DNA of 64,000 nucleotides from CALJFL01 sp036961205 (GTDB lineage Bacteria > Pseudomonadota > Gammaproteobacteria > Pseudomonadales > Halieaceae): positions 372,001-436,000 of the forward strand of contig JBALVI010000003.1 of NCBI GenBank assembly GCA_036961205.1, in the 5' to 3' direction. The position numbers and the translations under genes are program-made. Within the stretch, counting starts at the first letter, position 1. Every line of letters begins with the position of its first letter. A model generated the notes under the pieces. The model ran no database searches. It worked only from the letters and a program-made list of their open reading frames with translations, and was not told the DNA's origin. Positions 34,661-42,796 of the stretch are shown here, piece by piece.

Positions 34661-35902
34661 GTGATAGGTAGACGAGTAGTAGTGACCGGCCTGGGAATGG
34701 TAACGCCGGTAGGCCTCAACGTAGCAGACACCTGGGCCAATATACTGGCCGGGAAAAGTGGTGCTGCCCCCATCGAGAGTTTTGATGTGTCAGCCTACGG
34801 TACCTGCTTCAGCGCCAGCGTTAAAAATTTCGACGCCAGCGTCTATATGGCGCCTAAAGACTCGCGGCGAATGGATGTATTTGTACAGTACGGTATGGCG
34901 GCTGGCATTCAGGCCATGGAAGACTCCGGCTTTGAAGTGACCGACGAGAATGCCCCCAGGGTTGGCTGTGCCATCGGCTCGGGCATCGGTGGCATTGGTC
35001 AGATTGAAAAAAATACCCACATTGTTGAGACGGCGGGCCCCCGTAAAATTTCACCATTCTTCGTGCCCGGTTCTATCATCAATATGATCTCTGGCAACCT
35101 GTCAGTGAAGTACGGCATGCAGGGTCCTAACTTTGCTGTGGTTACAGCCTGTACAACCGGCACTCACAATATAGGCATGGGCGGTCGCATGATTGCCCTG
35201 GGCGATGCCGATGCCATGCTGGTCGGTGGTGCTGAAATGGCAACAACGCCGGTCGGCCTGGGTGGTTTTGCCGCCGCTCGCGCATTATCCACTCGCAATG
35301 ATGATCCGGAAGCCGCCTCTCGTCCCTGGGACAAGAACCGGGATGGTTTCGTCCTCGGTGACGGTGCCGGTGTGATCATGATCGAGGAATATGAGTGCGC
35401 CAAAGCGCGTGGTGCCAAGATCTATGCGGAGCTGTTGGGCTTTGGCATGAGTGGTGACGCGTATCACATGACCTTGCCACCAGAAGATGGTCGCGGGGCA
35501 GCGGCCTCAATGGCCAATGCAGTACGAGACGCAGGTGTCGCTACGGATCGAATCAACTACGTTAACGCTCACGGCACCTCCACCCCTGCTGGAGACGTCG
35601 CAGAAAGCATTGCTGTCGAGACGGTAATGGGCAGCGATGCGGCACAGGTCGCGGTGAGCTCTACCAAATCAATGATAGGTCACCTGCTCGGTGCGGCGGG
35701 CTCTGTTGAGGCTATATTTTCCATTCTTGCCATGCGTGACCAAGTGGCCCCTCCCACCATCAACCTCGACGATCTCGACGATGGTTGTAATCTAAACTAT
35801 GTGCCGCACAACGCCCAGGAAATGGCGATTGATTGCGTGCTGACTAATTCCTTCGGGTTTGGTGGCACCAATGGCTCGCTGCTGTTCGGCCAGCCGTCCT
35901 GA
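34661..35902 (+). CDS. fabF: 3-oxoacyl-ACP synthase II
   Basis: A 413-residue condensing enzyme elongating acyl-ACP. Catalytic cysteine in TACTTGTHNIG, histidines in NAHGTSTPAGD and IGHLLGAAGS. GTG start with AGGAG at 9-10 bases. Followed after 11 bases by pabC. Confidence 0.97.
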   Translation: MIGRRVVVTGLGMVTPVGLNVADTWANILAGKSGAAPIESFDVSAYGTCFSASVKNFDASVYMAPKDSRRMDVFVQYGMAAGIQAMEDSGFEVTDENAPRVGCAIGSGIGGIGQIEKNTHIVETAGPRKISPFFVPGSIINMISGNLSVKYGMQGPNFAVVTACTTGTHNIGMGGRMIALGDADAMLVGGAEMATTPVGLGGFAAARALSTRNDDPEAASRPWDKNRDGFVLGDGAGVIMIEEYECAKARGAKIYAELLGFGMSGDAYHMTLPPEDGRGAAASMANAVRDAGVATDRINYVNAHGTSTPAGDVAESIAVETVMGSDAAQVAVSSTKSMIGHLLGAAGSVEAIFSILAMRDQVAPPTINLDDLDDGCNLNYVPHNAQEMAIDCVLTNSFGFGGTNGSLLFGQPS

Positions 35903-35913
35903 CTAGACATTCG

Positions 35914-36756
35914 GTGTCGGCAGCTCAGACATTTTGGATAGACGGCCACCGGGCAACTTCGTTGCCATTGCCCGACCGCGGATTGGATTTTGGTGACGGC
36001 CTATTTGAAACTTTGCTCGGTGTTAATGGGCGAGTACCCTTTCTGGCGCTCCATATGGACCGATTAACGCGCGGGCTGAAAGTTCTCGGTTTTCCCGATG
36101 TGACTGACCTGGCCCACAAATACCTGAATATGGCACTGAGCGAACTCGACAGCGAGGCCAGGGCTATTCGTTTAACCGTTACCCGGGGCAGTGCTTTGCG
36201 TGGTTATGCGCCGCCACAGGAGGCCAGCCCACGAATAATTATTAGCGTTAGCCCGCTGGCGTGGAACCCACTGCGAACGACCAGTCCAGCAGAGCTGGGT
36301 GTGGCTGATATTCGGTGGTCAAATCAGCCTGTTCTGGCCGGAATAAAACATCTGAATCGACTCGAACAGGTGCTTGCGGCTGGCCAGCGTGTTGCGCAAG
36401 GCTGGGATGAGGCGGTAATGCTGGACGATGAAGGCTTGCCTTTATCGGTGGTATCCGGGAATTTATTTATCGTCAAAGATGCTCGTCTTTTAACACCACC
36501 ACTTGAACGATGCGGCATAGCTGGTACTCGCAGAGCGCTAATTGTGGAGCGATGGCAGGATCAACTTGGCCTCGAGGTGAAAGTAGAGCGTTTTACCCTC
36601 GCCGAGTTGGAAGCGGCAACCGAGGTATTTTACTGCAACAGTTTGTTGGGGTTTCAGCCAGTTGGCATTTTCGGTAGTACGAGTTGGACGTCACAGGCGG
36701 TTTGCAGCTCAGTGCAAAAGCTGTATATGGAGGCGATTCAGTGCGGCGACTGTTAG
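35914..36756 (+). CDS. pabC: Aminodeoxychorismate lyase
   Basis: A 280-residue fold-type IV PLP enzyme releasing p-aminobenzoate for folate. DRGLDFGDGLFETL and the PLP-lysine segment LAGIKHLNRLEQVLA are diagnostic, as is the location between fabF and mltG. GTG start. Confidence 0.94.
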   Translation: MSAAQTFWIDGHRATSLPLPDRGLDFGDGLFETLLGVNGRVPFLALHMDRLTRGLKVLGFPDVTDLAHKYLNMALSELDSEARAIRLTVTRGSALRGYAPPQEASPRIIISVSPLAWNPLRTTSPAELGVADIRWSNQPVLAGIKHLNRLEQVLAAGQRVAQGWDEAVMLDDEGLPLSVVSGNLFIVKDARLLTPPLERCGIAGTRRALIVERWQDQLGLEVKVERFTLAELEAATEVFYCNSLLGFQPVGIFGSTSWTSQAVCSSVQKLYMEAIQCGDC

Positions 36757-37766
36757 CGGCTACGCTGTTGTTGCTACTCCTGTTGGGCGCGGCAGCAGCT
36801 CAAGTCAAATCCCAGTGGGAGAAAGAACTTGCGGTGCCCGCGGGCGGGTATTTCTTTACCGTGGAAGCGGGTGACTCCCTGGCCGGTGTTGCTGAGCGTT
36901 TGCAGTCTGCCGGTATACTGGAACAACCAGTTCTGTTGCGGGCTTATGGTCGCTGGACGGGTGTTGATCAGCAGATAAAACGCGGAGAGTATCGTCTCGC
37001 TACTGGGGCGACGGCTGAAACGCTGCTGGAGTTGCTCGAACGCGGTGACGTAATCTCTTATACCGTAACGCTACCAGAGGGGATTACGCTAGCCAGGGCG
37101 CTCGAAATACTCAATGCCAGCGAGCAGTTGAACCCGCTACTGAAGGGCGTGGACGACCCTCGAATTGTTGAACTGGTGGCACCAAGAACTGTTGCCGAAG
37201 GCATGTTCCTGCCTGAAACCTATCGCTTCGAGCGTGGTGACAGCGACTGGGACGTATTGCAACGAGCACACCAGGATCTCTTAAATCTGCTTGGCGAAGA
37301 GTGGGCCGGGCGGGACCTGCCGCTACCCTATGAAACACCATACGAAGCGTTGATTATGGCTTCCATCATTGAACGAGAGACCGGTGCGCCGCACGAGAGG
37401 GCAGAGATAGCTGGCGTGTTTACGCGAAGATTACAAAAGCGAATGCGATTGCAGACAGACCCGACAGTAATTTATGGTCTGGGCCCGGGCTTCGATGGTA
37501 ATTTGCGCCGAAGGCACCTGGTAGACAGCAGTAACCCCTATAACAGTTACAAACACCATGGGCTCCCTCCGTCACCAATTGCCCTTCCCGGAAGAGCCGC
37601 TATTCATGCCGCTATGCATCCAGCGGCAGGCGATACTTTATATTTTGTAGCGCGCGGCGACGGCAGTCACAAATTCAGCGAGACACTTGAAGCCCATCAG
37701 GAAGCTGTGCGTAAATACCAGCTCAGGCGCAGGCAGGATTATCGTTCCACCCCTCAGAGTAATTAA
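36741..37766 (+). CDS. mltG: Endolytic murein transglycosylase MltG
   Basis: A 341-residue membrane-anchored YceG-family enzyme that cuts nascent glycan strands and so sets their length. The signal anchor VRRLLAATLLLLLLLGAAA starts at the GTG at 36741, preceded by GGAGG and overlapping pabC by 16 bases; the longer open frame from 36684 has no signal logic. A LysM-like region (FFTVEAGDSLAGVAERL) precedes the catalytic domain with the active glutamate in MASIIERETGAPHERA. Confidence 0.94.
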   Translation: MRRLLAATLLLLLLLGAAAAQVKSQWEKELAVPAGGYFFTVEAGDSLAGVAERLQSAGILEQPVLLRAYGRWTGVDQQIKRGEYRLATGATAETLLELLERGDVISYTVTLPEGITLARALEILNASEQLNPLLKGVDDPRIVELVAPRTVAEGMFLPETYRFERGDSDWDVLQRAHQDLLNLLGEEWAGRDLPLPYETPYEALIMASIIERETGAPHERAEIAGVFTRRLQKRMRLQTDPTVIYGLGPGFDGNLRRRHLVDSSNPYNSYKHHGLPPSPIALPGRAAIHAAMHPAAGDTLYFVARGDGSHKFSETLEAHQEAVRKYQLRRRQDYRSTPQSN

Positions 37767-37770
37767 TAAG

Positions 37771-38424
37771 ATGCGAGGCAGAGGTTTATTTATAACGGTT
37801 GAGGGTGGTGAAGGTGTTGGGAAATCCACCAACATGGCATTACTCGAACGACACCTGAGTGACCACGGCGTGGAGCTGGTGGTCACTCGTGAACCGGGTG
37901 GTACGCCGCTGGCGGAGGATATCCGCGAATTGCTACTCACTCCCAGAGAAGAGCAGGTCAGTTCACTGAGCGAACTACTGATGATGTTTGCCGCCAGAGC
38001 ACAACACCTTGAAGCGAAGATCGAACCGGCGCTGGCCGCCGGCAAATGGGTTCTCTGTGATCGCTTTACCGATGCCACCTATGCCTATCAAAGTGGTGGG
38101 CGGGGTGTAGATGCCTCGTTGGTTCGACGCCTGGAAAGGCTGGTACAAGGAGAGCTGCGCCCCGATTACACTTTATTGCTCGATGCGCCGGTGGAAGTCG
38201 GCATGGAACGAGCGAGGGGCAGGGGAGAGCTGGATCGGTTTGAGCAGGAGGAGTTGGCTTTTTTCGAACGGGTGCGCTCGACCTACCTGCAACTGGCTCG
38301 CGAAAGCAGTGGTCGCTATCGATTGATTGATGCGAGTCAGTCACTGGATGTTGTTGAAACCAAGATGCTGGAAGTCTGCACCGAACTCCTGAGCTGCTGG
38401 AACGTAAGACAGGGCAATTTGTGA
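37771..38424 (+). CDS. tmk: Thymidylate kinase
   Basis: A 217-residue kinase making dTDP. P-loop TVEGGEGVGKSTN, the DRFTDATYAYQSGGRG motif and lid RARGRGELDRFE are visible. The ATG at 37771 lies 4 bases after the mltG stop; the 28-codon extension upstream lies within mltG and is not used. Confidence 0.96.
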   Translation: MRGRGLFITVEGGEGVGKSTNMALLERHLSDHGVELVVTREPGGTPLAEDIRELLLTPREEQVSSLSELLMMFAARAQHLEAKIEPALAAGKWVLCDRFTDATYAYQSGGRGVDASLVRRLERLVQGELRPDYTLLLDAPVEVGMERARGRGELDRFEQEELAFFERVRSTYLQLARESSGRYRLIDASQSLDVVETKMLEVCTELLSCWNVRQGNL

Positions 38425-39380
38425 GCACTCCCCTGGAACACGAAGGCATCAGCGGAATCTTGCCCTGGCAACATGCAAATTGGAGCCAGCTGCTACAACA
38501 ATATGAATCCGGGAAATTGCCTCATGCATTACTGCTGGCCGGGCCGGCTGGAATCGGTAAGTCCCAGTTAACTGTGGCACTGGCAAGGCTGTTGCTATGT
38601 TCAGCCCCAAGCGGCGGGTTCAATTGCGGGCAGTGTTCTGCGTGTGATTTGAGCGCCAGCGGCAGCCATGGTGACTTTCGTTGGTTGGCTCCCGAGGAAA
38701 AGAGCAAAGTTATCAAGATAGATCAGGTCAGAGCTGCCGTTGATTTCACCACCCGCACCGCGTCTTACGGAAAGCACAAGGTCCTGGTTCTGTGCCCAGC
38801 CGATGCGCTCAACATCAATGCCAGTAATGCGCTACTGAAATGTCTGGAAGAGCCGACACGCGACACCCACATTTTGCTTGTTTGTGAGCGTCTGCATGCA
38901 CTACCGGCGACCATTCGATCACGCTGCCAGATGCTGAAGTTTCCCTTGCCCGAGCGCTCACAGAGCCTCGATTGGCTGGATAGTACAACCGGCGACCGAC
39001 AAGCCAGCGAAAAGCTGCTAGAACTCGCCGATGATCGACCTTTGCACGCGCAGCAGCTGTACTTGCAGGGCACTGCCGAAAGTTCTGCGGCACAGAGGTC
39101 CGCTTTGGTTGCGTTGGCAGACGGCAGGGCGAATGTGCCTGAGGCAAAAATATTACTCGCCGATATCGAAATCGAAGCCTTGTTGCAGCTCATGCTTAAT
39201 CACATACAAGGTAGATTGGCGGAGATGGGTAGTGTGCAACTGCGCAGTCTTGCCACTAAAAATCTATTTGCCCTGCTTGATGTCTTACGACAAAATCAGG
39301 CCGCGGTCAGTGCCGGCGCCAACCCAAACAGGGAATTACTGATGGAAAGTCTACTTGGAAGGCTTGCCAGTGTTGGGTGA
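38421..39380 (+). CDS. holB: DNA polymerase III delta' subunit
   Basis: A 319-residue clamp-loader subunit. GPAGIGKSQ P-loop, zinc cysteines in FNCGQCSACDL, and NALLKCLEEPTRDTHILLV with the family's SRC motif (IRSRCQML). GTG start overlaps the tmk stop as GTGA. Confidence 0.95.
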   Translation: MSTPLEHEGISGILPWQHANWSQLLQQYESGKLPHALLLAGPAGIGKSQLTVALARLLLCSAPSGGFNCGQCSACDLSASGSHGDFRWLAPEEKSKVIKIDQVRAAVDFTTRTASYGKHKVLVLCPADALNINASNALLKCLEEPTRDTHILLVCERLHALPATIRSRCQMLKFPLPERSQSLDWLDSTTGDRQASEKLLELADDRPLHAQQLYLQGTAESSAAQRSALVALADGRANVPEAKILLADIEIEALLQLMLNHIQGRLAEMGSVQLRSLATKNLFALLDVLRQNQAAVSAGANPNRELLMESLLGRLASVG

Positions 39381-39428
39381 GCGCAGGCATGGTGATAACA
39401 TGGACGAATTCACAAGGGATATCCGTGC

Positions 39429-39782
39429 ATGAGCGATCAGAACCAAAACAGTCGCAACGGAATTTTGTCTTTAACGATTAAAGACAAGGCAGTGTTGTAC
39501 TCAGCGTATATGCCATTTCTCACCAATGGGGGGCTGTTTGTGCCAACCAATAAGGTCTACAGCATAGGTGACGAAGTTTTTATGTTGCTGACCTTGATGG
39601 ATGAGACAGAAAAAATACCCATTGCCGGTACCGTAGTGTGGGTGACACCAAGAGGTGCACAGGGCAACCGCACAGCGGGAATCGGCGTGCAGTTCAGTGA
39701 CCAGGACGCCGCCGCCAACTCAAAAATCGAGAACCATCTGGCCGGATCACTCAATTCCGACCGTCCCACGCATACCATGTAG
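39429..39782 (+). CDS. pilZ: PilZ-domain protein (type IV pilus assembly)
   Basis: A 117-residue PilZ protein in its classic place behind holB. FLTNGGLFVPTNKVYSIGDEV and RTAGIGVQFSDQD match the pilus-type PilZ, which does not bind cyclic-di-GMP well because it lacks the RxxxR motif; none is seen here. The usual downstream tatD gene is not here. Confidence 0.92.
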   Translation: MSDQNQNSRNGILSLTIKDKAVLYSAYMPFLTNGGLFVPTNKVYSIGDEVFMLLTLMDETEKIPIAGTVVWVTPRGAQGNRTAGIGVQFSDQDAAANSKIENHLAGSLNSDRPTHTM

Positions 39783-39841
39783 AATATGATGTAAATTCTA
39801 GAATATGGGCGCAACTCATTGTTTTTACATTATTGATGGCA

Positions 39842-39870
39842 AAAAAAACGGGTCCCGGAAGGGACCCTTT
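39842..39870. terminator. Bidirectional terminator hairpin downstream of pilZ
   Basis: GGGTCCC GGAA GGGACCC (39850... loop 39857-39860). TTT follows on the plus strand and a run of eight Ts follows on the minus strand, so it is strongest for a minus-strand transcript. Confidence 0.78.
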
Positions 39871-40031
39871 AAGACCATTAGGAGTGAAACATTAAGGAAT
39901 TGCTTCCCTAAAAGAGCATTGGGTATGCTCCTGCGACTACCCGGTTAAACTAGGGGATGGGTAGCCACGATTTAAGTATCGCCCAAAACTGGTAATTTTC
40001 CACAAATAAACGGTCTTATTTTTAGCTTAAT
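39871..40031 (-). ncRNA. Possible structured RNA or regulatory leader
   Basis: Between pilZ and the GH84 gene lies sequence with three short stems: GAGCAT/ATGCTC (39914-39930), CTACCC/GGGTAG (39937-39964) and CGAT/ATCG (39968-39981). Read on the minus strand it would end at the strong T-tract terminator at 39842-39870, giving a small RNA of about 140-190 bases. No coding frame is evident and I recognise no riboswitch class. Strand and RNA status are inference. Confidence 0.35.
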
Positions 40032-40060
40032 TTGAAATATAGAAACAACTTCTAATTATT
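40032..40060 (+). promoter_or_regulatory. Weak promoter candidate for the GH84 gene
   Basis: TTGAAA, 17 bases, ATTATT in AT-rich sequence, 21 bases before the ATG at 40081, which has AAGG upstream. Spacing to the start is short, so this is tentative. Confidence 0.3.
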
Positions 40061-40080
40061 TATAGATATAAGGCGCAGTA

Positions 40081-41145
40081 ATGACGGCCGATCCCGAATT
40101 TCTCAGTGGTGTGATAGAGGGTTTTTACGGCCGCCCCTGGAGCCATACTTCACGGTTGGCCTACGCTGGCTACCTGAGCCGGCTCGGGCTATCCAGTTAT
40201 CTGTACTGCCCTAAATCTGACCCTTACCTGCGTAAAACCTGGCAGCAGCATTGGCCGTCTTCACAGTGGCTGGAGTTGCAGGAGTTGGCCGTTACCTACC
40301 GGAATGAGGGCCTACAATTTGGCGTTGGGTTGTCACCCTTCGAGCTCTACCGCAGTTACACCAGCGCCGATAAAAAGCAGTTGCAGGCGAAGCTTACCCA
40401 GCTTAATGAATTGGATGCACCACTGCTGGCTGTGCTTTTTGATGACATGCCAGGGGACGTGCCAGATCTGGGCACCCGACAAGCGGAAATTGTTGCAGAT
40501 ATACAGGCCTGGTCCTCGGCAAAAAAGATCATAGTCTGCCCAACCTATTATTCCTTTGATCCGGTGCTGGAGAAATTTTTTGGCAGTAAGCCTAAGCATT
40601 ACTGGCCGCAGCTGGGCGAACAACTCGCAGCCGACGTCGATATTTTCTGGACAGGCAACCGGGTATGTTCCGATGAAATAGGCTGCTCGGATGTCGAGTC
40701 CATTGTGGCGGCGTTGGGACGACCCGTGGTCCTTTGGGATAACTATCCCGTTAATGATGGCGCGATTCGTTCCAGACATCTGTACCTTGAGCCACTAGCC
40801 CATCGGGAGGCATTCCCCGGTGAGTTGGTGTCGGGGCATTTTTGCAACCCGATGAACCAGGCACTTCTCTCATTGCCAGCGCTGACGGGGCTCTCTCAAT
40901 ATTACGCAGATGAAGCGGCGTTATCCTCTGACGGTTTTTTGCACGCGGTGATAGGTAACGCGACCTTGCTTCAGTTACAGGCGAACGCCAGTGAATTCCA
41001 GGACCTCGGGTTGGATGGAATGGGGGATCGACGTAGGCAGGAATTAGACGTTACTTACTCCAGTCTGCCAGGGGATGGCGCTGCAGAAGTGGCGGCCTGG
41101 TTGCGAGGCGAATATACTTTTGATCCCGCTTGTCTAACGGACTAA
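40081..41145 (+). CDS. GH84 beta-N-acetylglucosaminidase-like (O-GlcNAcase family) enzyme
   Basis: A 354-residue cytoplasmic protein, no signal peptide. GVIEGFYGRPWSHTSRLAY opens the catalytic barrel, the paired catalytic aspartates are in LLAVLFDDMPGD, and FWTGNRVCSDEI plus VLWDNYPVNDG complete the hallmark set of GH84. Such enzymes remove N-acetylglucosamine from proteins or glycans through a substrate-assisted mechanism. Most bacterial members are secreted and larger; this one is a bare catalytic domain and intracellular. The next gene, a cupin/ManA-like protein, follows after 8 bases, so the pair probably acts on one sugar pathway. Confidence 0.82.
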   Translation: MTADPEFLSGVIEGFYGRPWSHTSRLAYAGYLSRLGLSSYLYCPKSDPYLRKTWQQHWPSSQWLELQELAVTYRNEGLQFGVGLSPFELYRSYTSADKKQLQAKLTQLNELDAPLLAVLFDDMPGDVPDLGTRQAEIVADIQAWSSAKKIIVCPTYYSFDPVLEKFFGSKPKHYWPQLGEQLAADVDIFWTGNRVCSDEIGCSDVESIVAALGRPVVLWDNYPVNDGAIRSRHLYLEPLAHREAFPGELVSGHFCNPMNQALLSLPALTGLSQYYADEAALSSDGFLHAVIGNATLLQLQANASEFQDLGLDGMGDRRRQELDVTYSSLPGDGAAEVAAWLRGEYTFDPACLTD

Positions 41146-41153
41146 GTCCTATT

Positions 41154-42461
41154 GTGAATACAGCAGCGATCGGCCCAATCTTTCTCGACAGTGAAGGACG
41201 CTTGCCGGCTCAGGTTTTTGCTGACTGGTGTCTGCACGGCATCGATCACCATCATGATTATCTGGTCATCGTTAATTTCGCCCTCCGTGAATATTGGCTG
41301 GAAGACGGTGGTGAGATATCGCTACACGCGATTTACTGTCATTACGACGGGCAGCGCTGGCTCTCAGTAACTGACAAACCGTTACAGCCCAGTGGGCTTC
41401 CGACTCAGCAGCAGTACGCTGCCTGGGTGGCAGAGCATCAATGCGCAAGTATCCCGCTGGGTGCGCCGGTATCGCTGTCGCCGGTAGTTGTGCCCAAGCC
41501 CTGGGGCCGCGAGGTCTGGTTTAGTGGCGTTGAGTCTCGTGGTGTATGTGGCTTCGCAACAGGTGGAAAAACAACCCCAGTGCCGTGGATTCAGGCAGCC
41601 ATGCCGGATGCTTCTATGGGGCTTGCAGGCGATGCGCTGGTGCTTCTTAAAATACTCGACCCGTCTTCTGAGCCCGTGACGGGCGACCTCTACTTTGAGC
41701 TTCATCAGGAGAAGCGCGAGGTCTATGTTGTTACCCACGTTGATGCCAATGCCTGGCCAACTGGCACCGGCTTCATTCGGTACGGCTTCGACCCAAAAGC
41801 GGTCGCAGCGGCAGGTTCGGAGCAAGCCTTTAGAGAAGAGTATTTAAGCTGCGTTCAGGCATACGAACAGGTCAGGCGTGAGATTGACACGCTGGCAGAC
41901 GGGGCCAGTGTCAGCGCTAGCATGCGGACAAAGGAAGTATCGCTTAGAGCAGACATGGACGCTTACAGCCTGTTGCGCCCCCTTAAGGTGGGTGATGTGG
42001 TTAAAGTCCCGCTGTTACTTCCGCATTCCCTGCAACACGGGGTAAGAACCATAGAATTTCAAACCCCGGTCTATGAGCGCAAAATACTCTCTTTTGCCCA
42101 ACAAGTACTGACTCAGGATCATTGGGATACGGCGGAAGCCGTGGAGCAAATGGCTCTGCTGGCTCCCACGGACCAGCCTTTTCCGTTGCTCCAGGACGAA
42201 GAGGGCATCACCGTTGAAAAAATCGTCGATTTCGCAGATTTCGAGGTCTGGCGGGTCACTCTTAACGGCAACTCCGCTTACCCAGTGCCCGATTGCGGCA
42301 GCTATCGCCTGCTAATGGTTTTACTCGGCAGCCTGACAGTTCAGGGCTTGACGCTGGGTGCGGAACAAGCCGCTATATTGCCGGCACTTTCCAAGCTGCG
42401 GGTCATTTCCAGTGAACCCAGTAGGCGCGCGGTTTTCCTGCTGGCGACCCCACAAATTTGA
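41154..42461 (+). CDS. ManA-like cupin protein (possible sugar isomerase)
   Basis: About 435 residues, unrecognised as a named gene. The middle region resembles class I mannose-6-phosphate isomerase: VVPKPWGREVWF, LLKILDPSSEPVTGDLYFELHQ (a metal-site-like ELH where ManA has QxH), then VKVPLLLPHSLQHGVRTIEF with a second possible ligand set, and a last cupin-like stretch (YRLLMVLLGSLTVQGLTLG). An N-terminal extension contains HGIDHHHDY. Start is uncertain: GTG at 41154 avoids overlap; a TTG at 41130 is possible. Paired with the GH84 gene. Confidence 0.55.
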   Translation: MNTAAIGPIFLDSEGRLPAQVFADWCLHGIDHHHDYLVIVNFALREYWLEDGGEISLHAIYCHYDGQRWLSVTDKPLQPSGLPTQQQYAAWVAEHQCASIPLGAPVSLSPVVVPKPWGREVWFSGVESRGVCGFATGGKTTPVPWIQAAMPDASMGLAGDALVLLKILDPSSEPVTGDLYFELHQEKREVYVVTHVDANAWPTGTGFIRYGFDPKAVAAAGSEQAFREEYLSCVQAYEQVRREIDTLADGASVSASMRTKEVSLRADMDAYSLLRPLKVGDVVKVPLLLPHSLQHGVRTIEFQTPVYERKILSFAQQVLTQDHWDTAEAVEQMALLAPTDQPFPLLQDEEGITVEKIVDFADFEVWRVTLNGNSAYPVPDCGSYRLLMVLLGSLTVQGLTLGAEQAAILPALSKLRVISSEPSRRAVFLLATPQI

Positions 42462-42465
42462 GCAG

Positions 42466-42494
42466 TTGAACCGGGCCGGGGTTTGTGGCAGAAT
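42466..42494 (+). promoter_or_regulatory. Promoter for tRNA-Leu and tig
   Basis: TTGAAC, 17 bases, CAGAAT, about 128 bases before the tRNA 5' end. Reasonable match; another less clear candidate (TTGACG near 42526) lies closer. Confidence 0.5.
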
Positions 42495-42621
42495 CTGCGC
42501 CCTTGGAACGCCCCGGATATAACGGTTTGACGGGTTTTTATCCGAAAAAAATCAATAAGTTATGGCTTTTATGTCATTACTTTTCTAGTAGCCGGGCTCA
42601 GGCCCCGGGGTGTTTCATGAA

Positions 42622-42706
42622 GCGGGAGTGGCGAAATTGGTATACGCGCTAGATTTAGGTTCTAGTGCCGCAAGGCGTGAGAGTTCGAGTCTCTCCTTCC
42701 GCACCA
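42622..42706 (+). tRNA. tRNA-Leu (anticodon TAG)
   Basis: An 85-base class II tRNA: acceptor GCGGGAG with CTTCCGC, anticodon loop TTTAGGT giving TAG, variable arm TGCCGCAAGGCGT, T-arm GAGTTCGAGTCTC, encoded CCA. It lies 90 bases before tig, so the two may share a transcript. Confidence 0.96.
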
Positions 42707-42796
42707 CATTACCGGCGAGTCTCTTTTAACGAGGCCGCCATGCTAACAGGCGCTGGTCACGCGCCAGTGAAATAATTGATTTTGTGAGGAACAACC

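Noticed and set aside
37687..37770. 28-codon N-terminal extension of thymidylate kinase
   Set aside because: It lies inside mltG, is not seen in the family, and the ATG at 37771 fits the P-loop position.
39871..40031. Cyclic-di-GMP riboswitch
   Set aside because: Considered because of the pilZ neighbour and the stems, but the conserved GEMM core sequence is not there.
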